Source: Dyadobacter sp. UC 10 (GTDB taxonomy: Bacteria > Bacteroidota > Bacteroidia > Cytophagales > Spirosomataceae). From it: a stretch of 64,000 nucleotides of DNA. Made by a program: the position numbers and the translations under genes. Below are positions 8,833-17,638 of the stretch, piece by piece; the first letter of the stretch is position 1, and every line of letters starts with the position of its first letter. The notes below the pieces were generated by a model, which saw nothing but the letters and a program-made list of their open reading frames with translations, was not told where the DNA came from and made no database searches. Location of the stretch: the NCBI RefSeq assembly GCF_008369915.1, contig NZ_VSRN01000001.1, positions 2,326,001-2,390,000 on the forward strand, written 5' to 3'.

Positions 8833-9144
8833 CTATTTTTTCATTTCCGTTAATTCATCCGGGTCGACTGTCTTAAAATGACCGTAAACCCGCAATACGA
8901 TCGCGAGCGCGACGGTCACTTCGGCAGCAGCCACTACCAAAACAAACAGGGCAAATAGCTGCCCGCTCAGCCGGTCGCTATCGTAACGGCTGAATGCGAC
9001 AAGGTTGAGATTAACTGCATTGAGCATCAATTCGATACCAAGCAAAATCCCAATAAAATGCCTCTTGGTGATTGCCACCGCAAGTCCCGTAGCGAATAAT
9101 ACTGCAGCAACTATTAAATAATGGTATATGGTTATCGAAGTCAT
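8833..9144 (-). CDS. nuoK: NADH-quinone oxidoreductase subunit K
   Basis: Small membrane subunit of respiratory complex I, part of the proton-translocating antiporter-like arm. The 103-residue product has three hydrophobic segments with the conserved buried acidic residues, Glu in IELMLNAVNLN (TM2) and Glu in AAAEVTVALAIVL (TM3). Its ATG overlaps the nuoJ stop by 4 nt (9141-9144), indicating translational coupling. Confidence 0.95.
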   Translation of the reverse strand: MTSITIYHYLIVAAVLFATGLAVAITKRHFIGILLGIELMLNAVNLNLVAFSRYDSDRLSGQLFALFVLVVAAAEVTVALAIVLRVYGHFKTVDPDELTEMKK

Positions 9145-9671
9145 TTTGCCGGATTACGGTTCAAGGCAAGATATGCGGCACCAACAAGCGCCACCAGAAG
9201 TAAAACAGCGGCAATCTCAAATGGCAACAGATGTGTTGTCATCAATTCAACACCAATTGTTTTAATAGTAGATTTTCGACTGACCGCTTCACCTGACATA
9301 CGAAAGTTAGCGGAGAAAATGATCCTGGTAAAAATCATCACAATGCCAAAGCCAATCAACCCTCCCCAGACTTTCCTGCTAACGGGCACATCCACCCTAT
9401 TATGTCTGCTCGGACTGTCGTCTTTGATCGCTCGTTGTGTCAACATTATCCCAAATATCAGCAATACCAATATTCCTCCGACGTAGATCATAATTTGAGA
9501 AACACCCAGAAAGTCGGCGCCTGCCAAAACGAACAGTGCTGCCACTCCGAGAAACGTCAAGAACAACGCAAATGCCGCGTATATCAGGTTTTTCGAGAAT
9601 AAAATGAAAAGCGCGGCCACTATCGCAAGCGTCGAAAATCCGTAAAATGCTGCTGCCTCTATTGTTTCCAT
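9141..9671 (-). CDS. nuoJ: NADH-quinone oxidoreductase subunit J
   Basis: 176-residue membrane subunit of complex I with five hydrophobic segments and the typical segment FLGVSQIMIYVGGILVLLIFGIML (TM3, the pi-bulge helix). Lies between nuoI (25-nt gap) and nuoK (4-nt overlap) in one minus-strand unit. Length is normal. Confidence 0.93.
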   Translation of the reverse strand: METIEAAAFYGFSTLAIVAALFILFSKNLIYAAFALFLTFLGVAALFVLAGADFLGVSQIMIYVGGILVLLIFGIMLTQRAIKDDSPSRHNRVDVPVSRKVWGGLIGFGIVMIFTRIIFSANFRMSGEAVSRKSTIKTIGVELMTTHLLPFEIAAVLLLVALVGAAYLALNRNPAK

Positions 9672-9696
9672 TCTGTCGGTACTGTAATATTTCGGG

Positions 9697-10965
9697 CTAT
9701 TCTTTCGGTTTGGGTTTCATCGTTGGCTTGAATGCCGGTTTGGCCGGAGCAGGTTTTTCCGAAGGAAGTTCGGCTGCCGGCTTGTCACTATCATCCTGCG
9801 AAGCCACTTTTGGCTTCATCGTTGGTTTAAAAGCTGGTTTAGCCACAACAGGGGCTTCCGCCGAAGGCTCAGCTGCTGGTTTTTCCACACTTTCTTCCGA
9901 AGCCACTTTTGGCTTCATCGTTGGTTTAAATGCAGGTTTAGCCACAACAGGGGCTTCCGCCGAAGGTTCTATTGCTGGTTTTTCATCACCTTCCTCCGAA
10001 ATCACATTCGGCTTCATCATTGGCTTGAAAACCGGTTTCGGGCGCGCCGGGGCTGTTTCCGGCGCCTCAGCAACAGGTTGAATCTCAGCAACAGGTTGCT
10101 CGACGTTATTTTCCTCAGGAACAACTTTGGGCTTTAATGTCGGACGAAATGCCGGTTTAGGGACTGGGACCTCGTCAGATATTTCGCTCTTTACATTAGT
10201 ATCCTCATTCGAAACTGGAGCAGCGGGATTTTTAGGTTTGAAAACCGGCCGTGCAACTGGCTTTACCTCCGCGGTTTCCTCAACAGCACTTGCCGGCTTT
10301 TCATCGGTTGCCGCAGGCTTAGGCTTCGCAGAAGGTTTGAAAACAGGACGTGCAACTGGGGCCGGAGCAACGGGCTCAGCAGCAGCGGCAGGTTTTGAAG
10401 CTGCTTTTAATGCCTCTTTTTCTTTCTGGAATTGTTCAAGCAGCTGTCGTTTTTCGTCGGCTTGCTCAGGGGTGAGATTGGAATAGTTGTAAACCATATC
10501 CCTCACATCAAACTCACTGTAATCGAATGTCTTGGTCATTGTCAGACACTCCGTCGGGCAGACTGTTGTACAAAGGCCACAGTAGCAGCACTTTGCCATA
10601 TCAATATCAAACTTTGCAGCAAATAGCCGGATCGGAGAACCATCGGAGGCCCGACCGACTTCTTCTATCGCCTTGATGGGCTCGATTTCGATACAATCGA
10701 CCGGACAAACTTTCACACATTTGTCACAGACAATGCAGTCGTCCATCTCATTATGTAACCGGTACCTCCCATTATCCGGTATTGGAATACTTTCCTGCGG
10801 ATACTGGATCGTCACCATTCCGTCCTGCTGATCGTAAAAATCACCGGAACGAATGTCCACCAAGCTGCGTCTTTTCCGCGCATTCCAAAGATGACGCAGC
10901 GTCAGGCGCATTCCAGTGACCGTGGTGGAGATTCCTTCTGATATATTTTTGAAGTAGGTTGACAA
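9697..10965 (-). CDS. nuoI: NADH-quinone oxidoreductase subunit I with long repeat tail
   Basis: Peripheral-arm subunit that carries clusters N6a and N6b. Both 4Fe-4S motifs are present: Cys77, 80, 83, 87 and Cys126, 129, 132, 136, plus the conserved Cys after each. The core ends near residue 165-180, as in normal NuoI. About 240 further residues follow, very rich in Pro, Lys, Ala and Glu, with at least six copies of a KPxFKPxxKPK-type motif. The last copies repeat every 33 residues (99 bp) and are nearly identical. The tail is in frame with no stop. The cluster holds only nuoI, nuoJ, nuoK and a transporter; the other complex I genes are not in this window. Confidence 0.92.
   Translation of the reverse strand: MSTYFKNISEGISTTVTGMRLTLRHLWNARKRRSLVDIRSGDFYDQQDGMVTIQYPQESIPIPDNGRYRLHNEMDDCIVCDKCVKVCPVDCIEIEPIKAIEEVGRASDGSPIRLFAAKFDIDMAKCCYCGLCTTVCPTECLTMTKTFDYSEFDVRDMVYNYSNLTPEQADEKRQLLEQFQKEKEALKAASKPAAAAEPVAPAPVARPVFKPSAKPKPAATDEKPASAVEETAEVKPVARPVFKPKNPAAPVSNEDTNVKSEISDEVPVPKPAFRPTLKPKVVPEENNVEQPVAEIQPVAEAPETAPARPKPVFKPMMKPNVISEEGDEKPAIEPSAEAPVVAKPAFKPTMKPKVASEESVEKPAAEPSAEAPVVAKPAFKPTMKPKVASQDDSDKPAAELPSEKPAPAKPAFKPTMKPKPKE
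9765..10060 (-). repeat. 99-bp in-frame tandem repeats in nuoI tail
   Basis: Blocks starting near 9800, 9899 and 9998 repeat with about 99-bp period. The first two are almost identical over some 60 nt around the segment encoding AKPAFKPTMKPKVAS. More diverged copies continue toward 10340. Probably prone to copy-number change. Confidence 0.8.
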
Positions 10966-10998
10966 TTCGATCTATTTTAATGCACAGATACCCTACGG

Positions 10999-11006
10999 CA
11001 AATATA
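10999..11006 (-). promoter_or_regulatory. Putative -7 element for nuoI-nuoJ-nuoK
   Basis: Minus strand reads TATATTTG, 33 nt upstream of the nuoI ATG. No clear -33 box. Consistent with nuoI being the first gene of its own transcript. Confidence 0.4.
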
Positions 11007-11096
11007 GAGTAAACTGTTTTTTAATACTGCTTCTCTAAAAACTTCTTGTCTGCTATTTCGGTTCAACATTTCCCGCCTAATCTCCGTACACTAACA

Positions 11097-12344
11097 TTAA
11101 TGCGATCGGGTGTTTAAAAGAATGGCATTAATCTGACGCAGGTACTCCTCTGCCAGTTTTTCTCTATCAAAATGTTCCCGGACAAACAGGTGCCCGTTTT
11201 CTCCGTGCCTGATTGCCAGATCCGGATCATTTAGATATTGCCTGACTTTATTTGCAAAATCCAAAGCATTTTCCGGCTCAATATAAATCCCCGCTTGTGC
11301 ATATTCTACCAGATCCCTTGATGCGCCGTCTATTGCCAGCATTACGGGTTTTTTGCAGGAAAAATAGTCGAATGTTTTGTTACTGTAAATGGTCTTGAAA
11401 ATGTCTGCTTTTTTTAAAACCGACATTCCGGCATCCGAGGCCCAGATATATTTCAAAACTTCTTCTTTAGGAATCGGATTCATAAATGTCAGATTGCTCA
11501 ATTCAAGGGCATTAGCCATATTGATCAGCTCTGCTTTTTCGGGCCCGTCGCCGATCAATACAAAATGAGCGTTGGTATCTGACAGTAAAACAGCCGCCCC
11601 CACAATCTGCGTCAGGCAGTTGGCAACTCCGTGTGCACCTGCGTAAATCAGCACAAACCGTCCCTCCCAACCCAACTTTTTTCGAAATGCGCTTCTATTT
11701 ATTGTTCCCATCACAAAATCCGCGAGGCGGGAGTCGGCTGCATTTGGTATTACTATGATTTTCTCGCTTGAAATTTGCTTGAAGCGTATCAAATGCTTTT
11801 TGAATGCAGGTGTGAGGACAGTAATCAGCTCGGCGTTTCGATACAAAAAACCTTCCAGCCAAAGCGATAATTTGATCAATATCCTATTTTTCAGCACACC
11901 GGTTTCCACCGCTGACTCAGGCCATAAGTCCCTGACTTCAAATACAAAAGGTATATTTTTGACAAAGGAAATGAACCATCCGGCCAGGCCAACAAACAGA
12001 GGCGGTGAAGTGACTATTACAACATCACATGTGCCGCGGACATAAAATATCCCTGCAAACAGTGCAGAAAAAACAAAAGAGAAATATCCCCAAAGGCGTC
12101 CCAAAAACCCGGAATGGTAATTACGCGACACCAGGCATCTGATAACTTTCGCTCCGCCGGAACTGGTATATTCTTCAAACCACGGCTTTTTCCCAGCTTT
12201 GAAATCGGACATATAATGCACATTCCCTGCAAGTACTGTCACTTCGTGACCGCTATTGATCCAGGCCCTGGTCATTTCATTCCACCTGGCTCCTCCACCT
12301 TCGTGATCTTTCAGAAAAAACTGATGTATCAATAGTATATGCAT
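11097..12344 (-). CDS. Glycosyltransferase family 4 (WbuB-like)
   Basis: 415 residues with the GT-B two-domain layout: N-terminal MHILLIHQFFLKDHEGGGARWNEM, the WbuB-type VVIVTSPPLFVGLAGW, FEVRDLWPES at about 137-146, then the C-terminal nucleotide-sugar domain with VLIYAGAHG and the acidic end near ASDAGMSVLKKADIFKTIYSNKTFDYFSC. It should transfer a sugar, often an N-acetylated amino sugar, to a lipid-linked or surface polysaccharide. Its ATG overlaps the stop of the heparinase-like gene by 1 nt (TGATG), so the two are coupled. Confidence 0.87.
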   Translation of the reverse strand: MHILLIHQFFLKDHEGGGARWNEMTRAWINSGHEVTVLAGNVHYMSDFKAGKKPWFEEYTSSGGAKVIRCLVSRNYHSGFLGRLWGYFSFVFSALFAGIFYVRGTCDVVIVTSPPLFVGLAGWFISFVKNIPFVFEVRDLWPESAVETGVLKNRILIKLSLWLEGFLYRNAELITVLTPAFKKHLIRFKQISSEKIIVIPNAADSRLADFVMGTINRSAFRKKLGWEGRFVLIYAGAHGVANCLTQIVGAAVLLSDTNAHFVLIGDGPEKAELINMANALELSNLTFMNPIPKEEVLKYIWASDAGMSVLKKADIFKTIYSNKTFDYFSCKKPVMLAIDGASRDLVEYAQAGIYIEPENALDFANKVRQYLNDPDLAIRHGENGHLFVREHFDREKLAEEYLRQINAILLNTRSH

Positions 12345-14239
12345 CAGGCTGATCCGGTTTCACGAATCTCCGTACGGATGTAATCGCCTTCAATCAAAAA
12401 AGTTACCCTGGCCACCTGCTTTTTTTGACCGTAAGTTTCAGCGTACCAGCCTGTGCCTATTTCGGGATAAATTTCCTTCCCGGCGCTATTCTGCGCCTTA
12501 ATCCGATAGTTCTCAAAAAATTGGTCGTAAGGGTGCCAGATTTGCCGCAGCTCCATACGGTCCGGTAAATTTTCAATCCAGTCTTCTATCAGCCAATGCA
12601 ATTCATTATTTCGCCTGGATACTTTTCTTTTATGAATAATGCCTTTTTTGATAGAGGAATATCCTTCAAACTCGCCATACATAGTCACAAGGCCATTTTC
12701 TTCACAGATATTTCCGGTGGCTTTCGTAACCCAGTGAGACCACATAAATCTTGGGCCTTTTAACATTTGGCTGTGCGAACCAGGCATAACCGTGTTATGA
12801 GAAGCCGTCCCCGAAAAATAATCTGTCCATTCCGGATCAGTATTATAGGAATAGGTACCTGCATCGCGCATAACATTCTGACCGTTTACCCAAATGTCCA
12901 GGTGCAGATTATCTGCCTGAAAAGGTCGGTTCCTGTATTTAGCGCATCGCAATAAAGTAATGCTGCCCCCATCCCGCGCAATGAAGTATCCACCGTCAGC
13001 ATAGCTCGTAACATTCTCGCGTACGATTCGCCCCGGTTCGCCTGCAGGCTTGATCCCAAACCATTCGCTATCCTCCTTCCAGGCGCCGTCACGGTAACCC
13101 AGATCAATATTCAGGATGTTTGCCAGTGTATGTAACTGCGGCCGGAAATCCCGGTAGTGACTTGCCGATAGCGGGAAAAATAAGGCACCATCGTTATGTC
13201 CGGCATTCGGAAGCCACCCGGTGATACCGTCCTGACACATTACCAGAAACCGAAGCGATTTTCTGACTTTCTGGTAAACCTTTTCACTCAAGTTGTCCCT
13301 GTTGACCTCACCAAGGCGTAATGCCCAGGAAAGCAGCTGCACCACAACACGCTGGTAATTGGTAGAAAATTGAATATAGGTGCCATCCTCAAAAATCTGA
13401 GTTTCGATCTCATTTTCGAACCATTGCTTGCCACTTCTTTTCCAAACGGAACTTTGAGGAAAGAAGGGAAACAACATCCCGGTAGAATACAGCGCCAGCG
13501 ACTCTGTGAGTGTGTGGTTATTATGCAATGCTATGCGTGAAAAACGCATATGATCCTGCACCCTGCGCATTTGATTAAAGATACTATCCGCGATTTTGCT
13601 GAAAATGCGCTGATCCAGATGAGCTGAAAACTGATAATAATAGAGCGCAAATGTCCAGTTCAATACCCTTAACGCAATTTCCTGACTGCACCGCCAGTTG
13701 GGCCCCAGATCGACAGGGTTACTATCAATCCAATCCTCAATCTTACCGAATACGAACTGCGCCTGATCTTTTCCTTCATGATAATCGTAGCGGATCAGAT
13801 CATACAGGAAACAAAAGCGTGACTTCTCCCATACATATTTTATATCTCCTGCCTGTCGCGACAGGTCGGGAATTTTAGACCAGTGCTGTTCGGGATCGTA
13901 GGAATATCCATTCTTAGGGTTCGTATGCCAATCCGCCATTTTCAACCATTCCGAGCTGAAAAATGAGTATTGATCTTTTTTAATTTTTTCAACGCTTGCC
14001 CTTAAATTTTCTGGCGCTTTGGTCTTCGTTATCAAAAGATTGTGGGGATCAAAAAGAAATTGAATCTTCTGATCTCTCCACGCAGCAATGCTAACCCGAT
14101 AATGCCGGAGATTTTTTCTTGAAAACAGAACGTGCCGAAAAGCTATCCTACGTTCTATTTCGTAGTAAATACGAAGCATTACGTAGCGCAACCCCATTGT
14201 TTTAATTTGCTGATAAACAATGTTTAGCGATGTCTTCAT
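12344..14239 (-). CDS. Heparinase II/III family protein (alginate-lyase-like)
   Basis: 631 residues. The N-terminal ~330 residues form the helical alpha/alpha-toroid type domain (NWRCSQEIALRVLNWTFALYYYQ; ALHNNHTLTESLALYSTGMLFP). The C-terminal beta-rich domain begins around YADGGYFIARDGGSITLLRCAKYRNRPFQADNLHLDIWVNGQ with DAGTYSYN, the conserved heparinase II/III core. No signal peptide, so in this setting it is more likely part of polysaccharide assembly or processing than extracellular degradation. ATG at 14239 is chosen; a TTG six codons upstream would overlap the preceding gene. Only 2 nt separate it from that gene's stop. Confidence 0.85.
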   Translation of the reverse strand: MKTSLNIVYQQIKTMGLRYVMLRIYYEIERRIAFRHVLFSRKNLRHYRVSIAAWRDQKIQFLFDPHNLLITKTKAPENLRASVEKIKKDQYSFFSSEWLKMADWHTNPKNGYSYDPEQHWSKIPDLSRQAGDIKYVWEKSRFCFLYDLIRYDYHEGKDQAQFVFGKIEDWIDSNPVDLGPNWRCSQEIALRVLNWTFALYYYQFSAHLDQRIFSKIADSIFNQMRRVQDHMRFSRIALHNNHTLTESLALYSTGMLFPFFPQSSVWKRSGKQWFENEIETQIFEDGTYIQFSTNYQRVVVQLLSWALRLGEVNRDNLSEKVYQKVRKSLRFLVMCQDGITGWLPNAGHNDGALFFPLSASHYRDFRPQLHTLANILNIDLGYRDGAWKEDSEWFGIKPAGEPGRIVRENVTSYADGGYFIARDGGSITLLRCAKYRNRPFQADNLHLDIWVNGQNVMRDAGTYSYNTDPEWTDYFSGTASHNTVMPGSHSQMLKGPRFMWSHWVTKATGNICEENGLVTMYGEFEGYSSIKKGIIHKRKVSRRNNELHWLIEDWIENLPDRMELRQIWHPYDQFFENYRIKAQNSAGKEIYPEIGTGWYAETYGQKKQVARVTFLIEGDYIRTEIRETGSA

Positions 14240-14241
14240 TC

Positions 14242-16341
14242 TTATACGTAAATCCAACCTGACTCGTTTAAGCTATTCATTGCTGCAAATGTGGACCTGG
14301 TTGTATTGATAATTTCTTGCATAGGAACAGGCGCTTCACCTCCGTCCTTTACTGCTTTTACTACTCGATCGAATTGATTTCTATGCCCTTTATCCTGCCC
14401 GGATTTCATTTTGGTAAAAGAATTGAATCCGTAACCGGTTAGACATTTGAAATCATCGAGTACCAGCGACCGGCCTGATGAATGCACTTCCAGGCGCTCC
14501 TTCTGATAAAAATGGTGACCGTTTGAAAAATAATTAATTACTCCGGAGGACCCGTTTGCAAGACGAACCAGCATACTTACATTTTCCCTATCCTGACCTG
14601 GTGCTACCGGCAATGCATTGCTGCACACAGCGACGATGTGCGATTGAGTCAGATAAGATAGCAAATCGATAAAATGGCAGCATTCCCCCACTATCCTTCC
14701 ACCGCCTATATTCCGGTATTTGAGCCAGGCAGTGTCAGGCAGCTTTCCTGCATTGACTGTAATAACCACATGCATCAAACTATTTCCCAACAGCTGTCGC
14801 ATTTTTAAAATGAAGGGGGAAAACCTGCGGTTAAAACCTACTATGAGCATTTTCCCGGACAATTTCCAGGCATCAACAACTTGGTCCAGCTCTCCCTGAA
14901 AAATGACTAACGGCTTCTCTACGAAAACGTGCTTACCAGCTTGCAAACCTTGAATTACATGCTGTGCGTGCTCATTATGCCTGGTTGCGATCATCACCAG
15001 ATCGACTTCTGAATCTTCCAAAATATCTTGATAACCATTTACTGCCATCGGTATCCTGTATTTTCCGGCCAGCTCCGATGCATTGAGTCCGTTTGCACTG
15101 GAAATGTATTTGATCGCCGCGCCTTTCAACAGCGGCAGCAGGGTTTGCCTGGTAAAATTTCCGGCGCCAATAATACCAATAACTGCTTCTGTCGGTTCGA
15201 AAAGGATCTCTTTTACGGGTGTATTGACAGGAAGGTCCGGCATGGAAGGATATTCGATCACAGTCACAACATTCGATTTTAGATCATTTCCATAAATAGC
15301 CGCCGCATTTTCCAATGCGACCTTTTTTTGAATAATTGTTCTGACATCGAGCGCGCCTGACTGCAGCAGATCTAATACCGCCCTTAGATTTCGGTTTTCT
15401 GTCCACCGCACGAATGGAAGCGGATAGTCAATACCCTGCTCCTCATATTTTGGATCATATCTACCGGGGCCGTATGAGCACGAAACCTGTAAAGTCAGCT
15501 CTTTTTCATAAAAATCAGCGCGGCGGAGATTCATCCCGACAGACCCGATGACGACAATTTTTCCGCGCTTTCGCGAAATATGGGCAGCCTGTCGCACGAT
15601 CGAATCCGAAGGAGCAGAGGCCGTTATGATCACCCCGTCGACACCTTGCCCTTCCGTCAATTCCAAAATTTGATTCTCGACCGACGCTCTTTGGGGATTT
15701 AACACGATCAAACCGTTCGCGCTCGCTTCCAATACCCTCTCTTCATCCGTTTCAATCCCTATTATCCGACATCCGCTGGCGCGTAATAGGCTCACTGTCA
15801 GCTGACCGATAAGACCAAGTCCCGTCACGGCCACCGTCTCGCCCAATGCAGGTCCCAGCAGCCTGATCCCCTGCAAGCCGACGGATGCGAGAATGGTAAA
15901 AACGGCTTCCTCGTCCGGCACATTTTCCGGCACCCTGGCGGCTAGATGTGCAGGCACACACACGATTTCCGCGTGGCAACCATTGCTAACTACGCGGTCG
16001 CCCTTTTGCAGGTTTTGTACGCCTTCACCCACCGCTATTACTTCTCCAAACTGGCAGTATCCCAGCGGCATCAGTTGATCGAGCTTGTTGGACAACATAT
16101 TAACAGTGCTGATCAAGCCCTGAGAGCGGATTTTGACGATTGCCTGATTTAATTTATCAGTTTGCCGGAAAGCTTTGGAGAGTAAAGATGCTTTTCCGAA
16201 ATCGACTAGCATCCGCTCCGTCCCGGCGGAAATGATGCTTTTGCGGGTTTTGATGAGCACATAACCCTTTTTTAGAATAGGCACTGGTACCTCCCGTAGC
16301 AGGACTTCCCCCGTGCGCAGCCTGATTGCCAGTTGTTTCAT
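14242..16341 (-). CDS. Bi-domain oxidoreductase (MDR dehydrogenase plus Gfo/Idh/MocA)
   Basis: 699 residues in two parts. Residues 1 to about 350 are a medium-chain, alcohol-dehydrogenase-like domain with the Rossmann motif AVTGLGLIGQLTVSLLRASG. The region from about 375 on is a Gfo/Idh/MocA domain with a second Rossmann motif GIIGAGNFTRQTLLP and the family signature HVFVEKPL. This fused architecture is found in polysaccharide clusters together with heparinase II/III-like proteins and GT4 enzymes, exactly the neighbours here. It probably oxidises or epimerises a sugar intermediate; substrate unknown. First gene of the three-gene minus unit. Confidence 0.88.
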   Translation of the reverse strand: MKQLAIRLRTGEVLLREVPVPILKKGYVLIKTRKSIISAGTERMLVDFGKASLLSKAFRQTDKLNQAIVKIRSQGLISTVNMLSNKLDQLMPLGYCQFGEVIAVGEGVQNLQKGDRVVSNGCHAEIVCVPAHLAARVPENVPDEEAVFTILASVGLQGIRLLGPALGETVAVTGLGLIGQLTVSLLRASGCRIIGIETDEERVLEASANGLIVLNPQRASVENQILELTEGQGVDGVIITASAPSDSIVRQAAHISRKRGKIVVIGSVGMNLRRADFYEKELTLQVSCSYGPGRYDPKYEEQGIDYPLPFVRWTENRNLRAVLDLLQSGALDVRTIIQKKVALENAAAIYGNDLKSNVVTVIEYPSMPDLPVNTPVKEILFEPTEAVIGIIGAGNFTRQTLLPLLKGAAIKYISSANGLNASELAGKYRIPMAVNGYQDILEDSEVDLVMIATRHNEHAQHVIQGLQAGKHVFVEKPLVIFQGELDQVVDAWKLSGKMLIVGFNRRFSPFILKMRQLLGNSLMHVVITVNAGKLPDTAWLKYRNIGGGRIVGECCHFIDLLSYLTQSHIVAVCSNALPVAPGQDRENVSMLVRLANGSSGVINYFSNGHHFYQKERLEVHSSGRSLVLDDFKCLTGYGFNSFTKMKSGQDKGHRNQFDRVVKAVKDGGEAPVPMQEIINTTRSTFAAMNSLNESGWIYV

Positions 16342-16462
16342 ATGAATAGTGTGTGGTTTGTTGGCAGGAGGTGACTAATTTGCCAACCCCTCCGGGAAAC
16401 TTGGGTTCAATAATTTCCTAAATTCCCGTTTTCAAATTCAAAATGTAACTGAACTTTTTATA

Positions 16463-17620
16463 ATGAAGAAACAGCTCAATATCGGTATTATTGGTTATAA
16501 ATTTATGGGGCGGGCACACAGCAATGCATGGCTGAAAGCGCCCTTATTTTTTAATATTCCGGCAAATCCGGTTCTTAAAGCAGCTTGCGGAAGACATCAG
16601 GAATCACTTTCAGAATTTGCGCAAAAATGGGGCTGGGAAGAAACCGAGCAGGATTGGCGTAAGCTAATAGCCCGTCCGGATATCGACATAATTGATATTG
16701 CACTGCCGCAAAACCTGCATTACGAAATTGCACTAGAAGCAGCCAGAGCAGGAAAGCATATATTTTGCGAGAAGCCGCTATCAATGAGCAGCCGGCAAGC
16801 TGAAGAGATGTTGAAAGTCTGCGAGGAAAATAAAGTTGTGCATTACCTCAACCATAATTACCGGAGAGTACCGGCAGTAGCACACGCAAAAAAGATGATC
16901 GAAGAAGGTAAGATCGGGCGCATTTTCCATTGGCGCTGCTGTTATCAGCAAGACTGGATCGTGGACCCCGAATTTCCGCTTACCTGGCAATTGAGAAAGG
17001 AAATAGCTCAGGCCGGACCTCAATGGGACCTTAACTCCCACGCTGTCGACCTGGCGCACTTTCTGGTGGGTGATATTGCGTCGGTTTCTTGTTTAACCTC
17101 CAATTTTATCAGCGAGCGTCCTATTGCGGACGAAAATACCTCGGGTAATCTATCTGCGGAAGCATTAGGTAACGAAATGGGTGAAGTGACAGTAGAAGAT
17201 GCGGCTTTGATGATGGTGCGTTTTAAAAATGGTGCGGTCGGCTCTTTCGAGGCTACGAGATTTGCTACGGGTCGGAAAAACCGTCTTTCATTTGAAATTT
17301 ACGGAAGTAATGGAAGCCTGGTATTTGATCTTGAGAAAATGAATGAGCTGCAATATTTCTCACTCGCGGATGCTGAAGGTGACCAGGGATTCAGGACGAT
17401 ATTAGTAACAGAATCGGTACACCCTTATGTAGGTAATTGGTGGCCTGCCGGGCATATTATCGGTTATGAACATGCATTCGTGCACGCCGTGGTGGATTTT
17501 GTCAAAGCAGTGGAGGGAAAAACAACGATCAGCCCCGATTTTTCAGACGGTCTGAAAATTATTCAGGTCTTAGAAGCTGGTATCAAATCTTCCGAAACAG
17601 GTCAGCAAATTCATTTGTAA
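16463..17620 (+). CDS. Gfo/Idh/MocA family oxidoreductase
   Basis: 385 residues. N-terminal NAD(P)-binding motif GIIGYKFMGRAHSNAW (Gly-rich with the family MGxxH) and the signature GKHIFCEKPLSMS, followed by the alpha/beta substrate domain with WDLNSHAVDLAHFLVG. The His of SHAVDLAH is at the usual place for the catalytic His. No signal peptide. It starts 121 nt from the divergent bi-domain oxidoreductase gene and is followed 18 nt later by a TIM-barrel gene, a common pair in sugar catabolism. Confidence 0.88.
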   Translation: MKKQLNIGIIGYKFMGRAHSNAWLKAPLFFNIPANPVLKAACGRHQESLSEFAQKWGWEETEQDWRKLIARPDIDIIDIALPQNLHYEIALEAARAGKHIFCEKPLSMSSRQAEEMLKVCEENKVVHYLNHNYRRVPAVAHAKKMIEEGKIGRIFHWRCCYQQDWIVDPEFPLTWQLRKEIAQAGPQWDLNSHAVDLAHFLVGDIASVSCLTSNFISERPIADENTSGNLSAEALGNEMGEVTVEDAALMMVRFKNGAVGSFEATRFATGRKNRLSFEIYGSNGSLVFDLEKMNELQYFSLADAEGDQGFRTILVTESVHPYVGNWWPAGHIIGYEHAFVHAVVDFVKAVEGKTTISPDFSDGLKIIQVLEAGIKSSETGQQIHL

Positions 17621-17638
17621 CTCAAAGCAAAAACTGGG

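Noticed and set aside
9697..10340. NuoI tail as a frameshift or a fused separate gene
   Set aside because: The tail keeps frame over several perfect 99-bp repeats with consistent amino acid composition and no internal start with its own leader.
16342..16462. TTGGCA/TGCCAA hairpin between divergent oxidoreductase genes
   Set aside because: Only 6-bp arms with a long loop; not distinguishable from chance.
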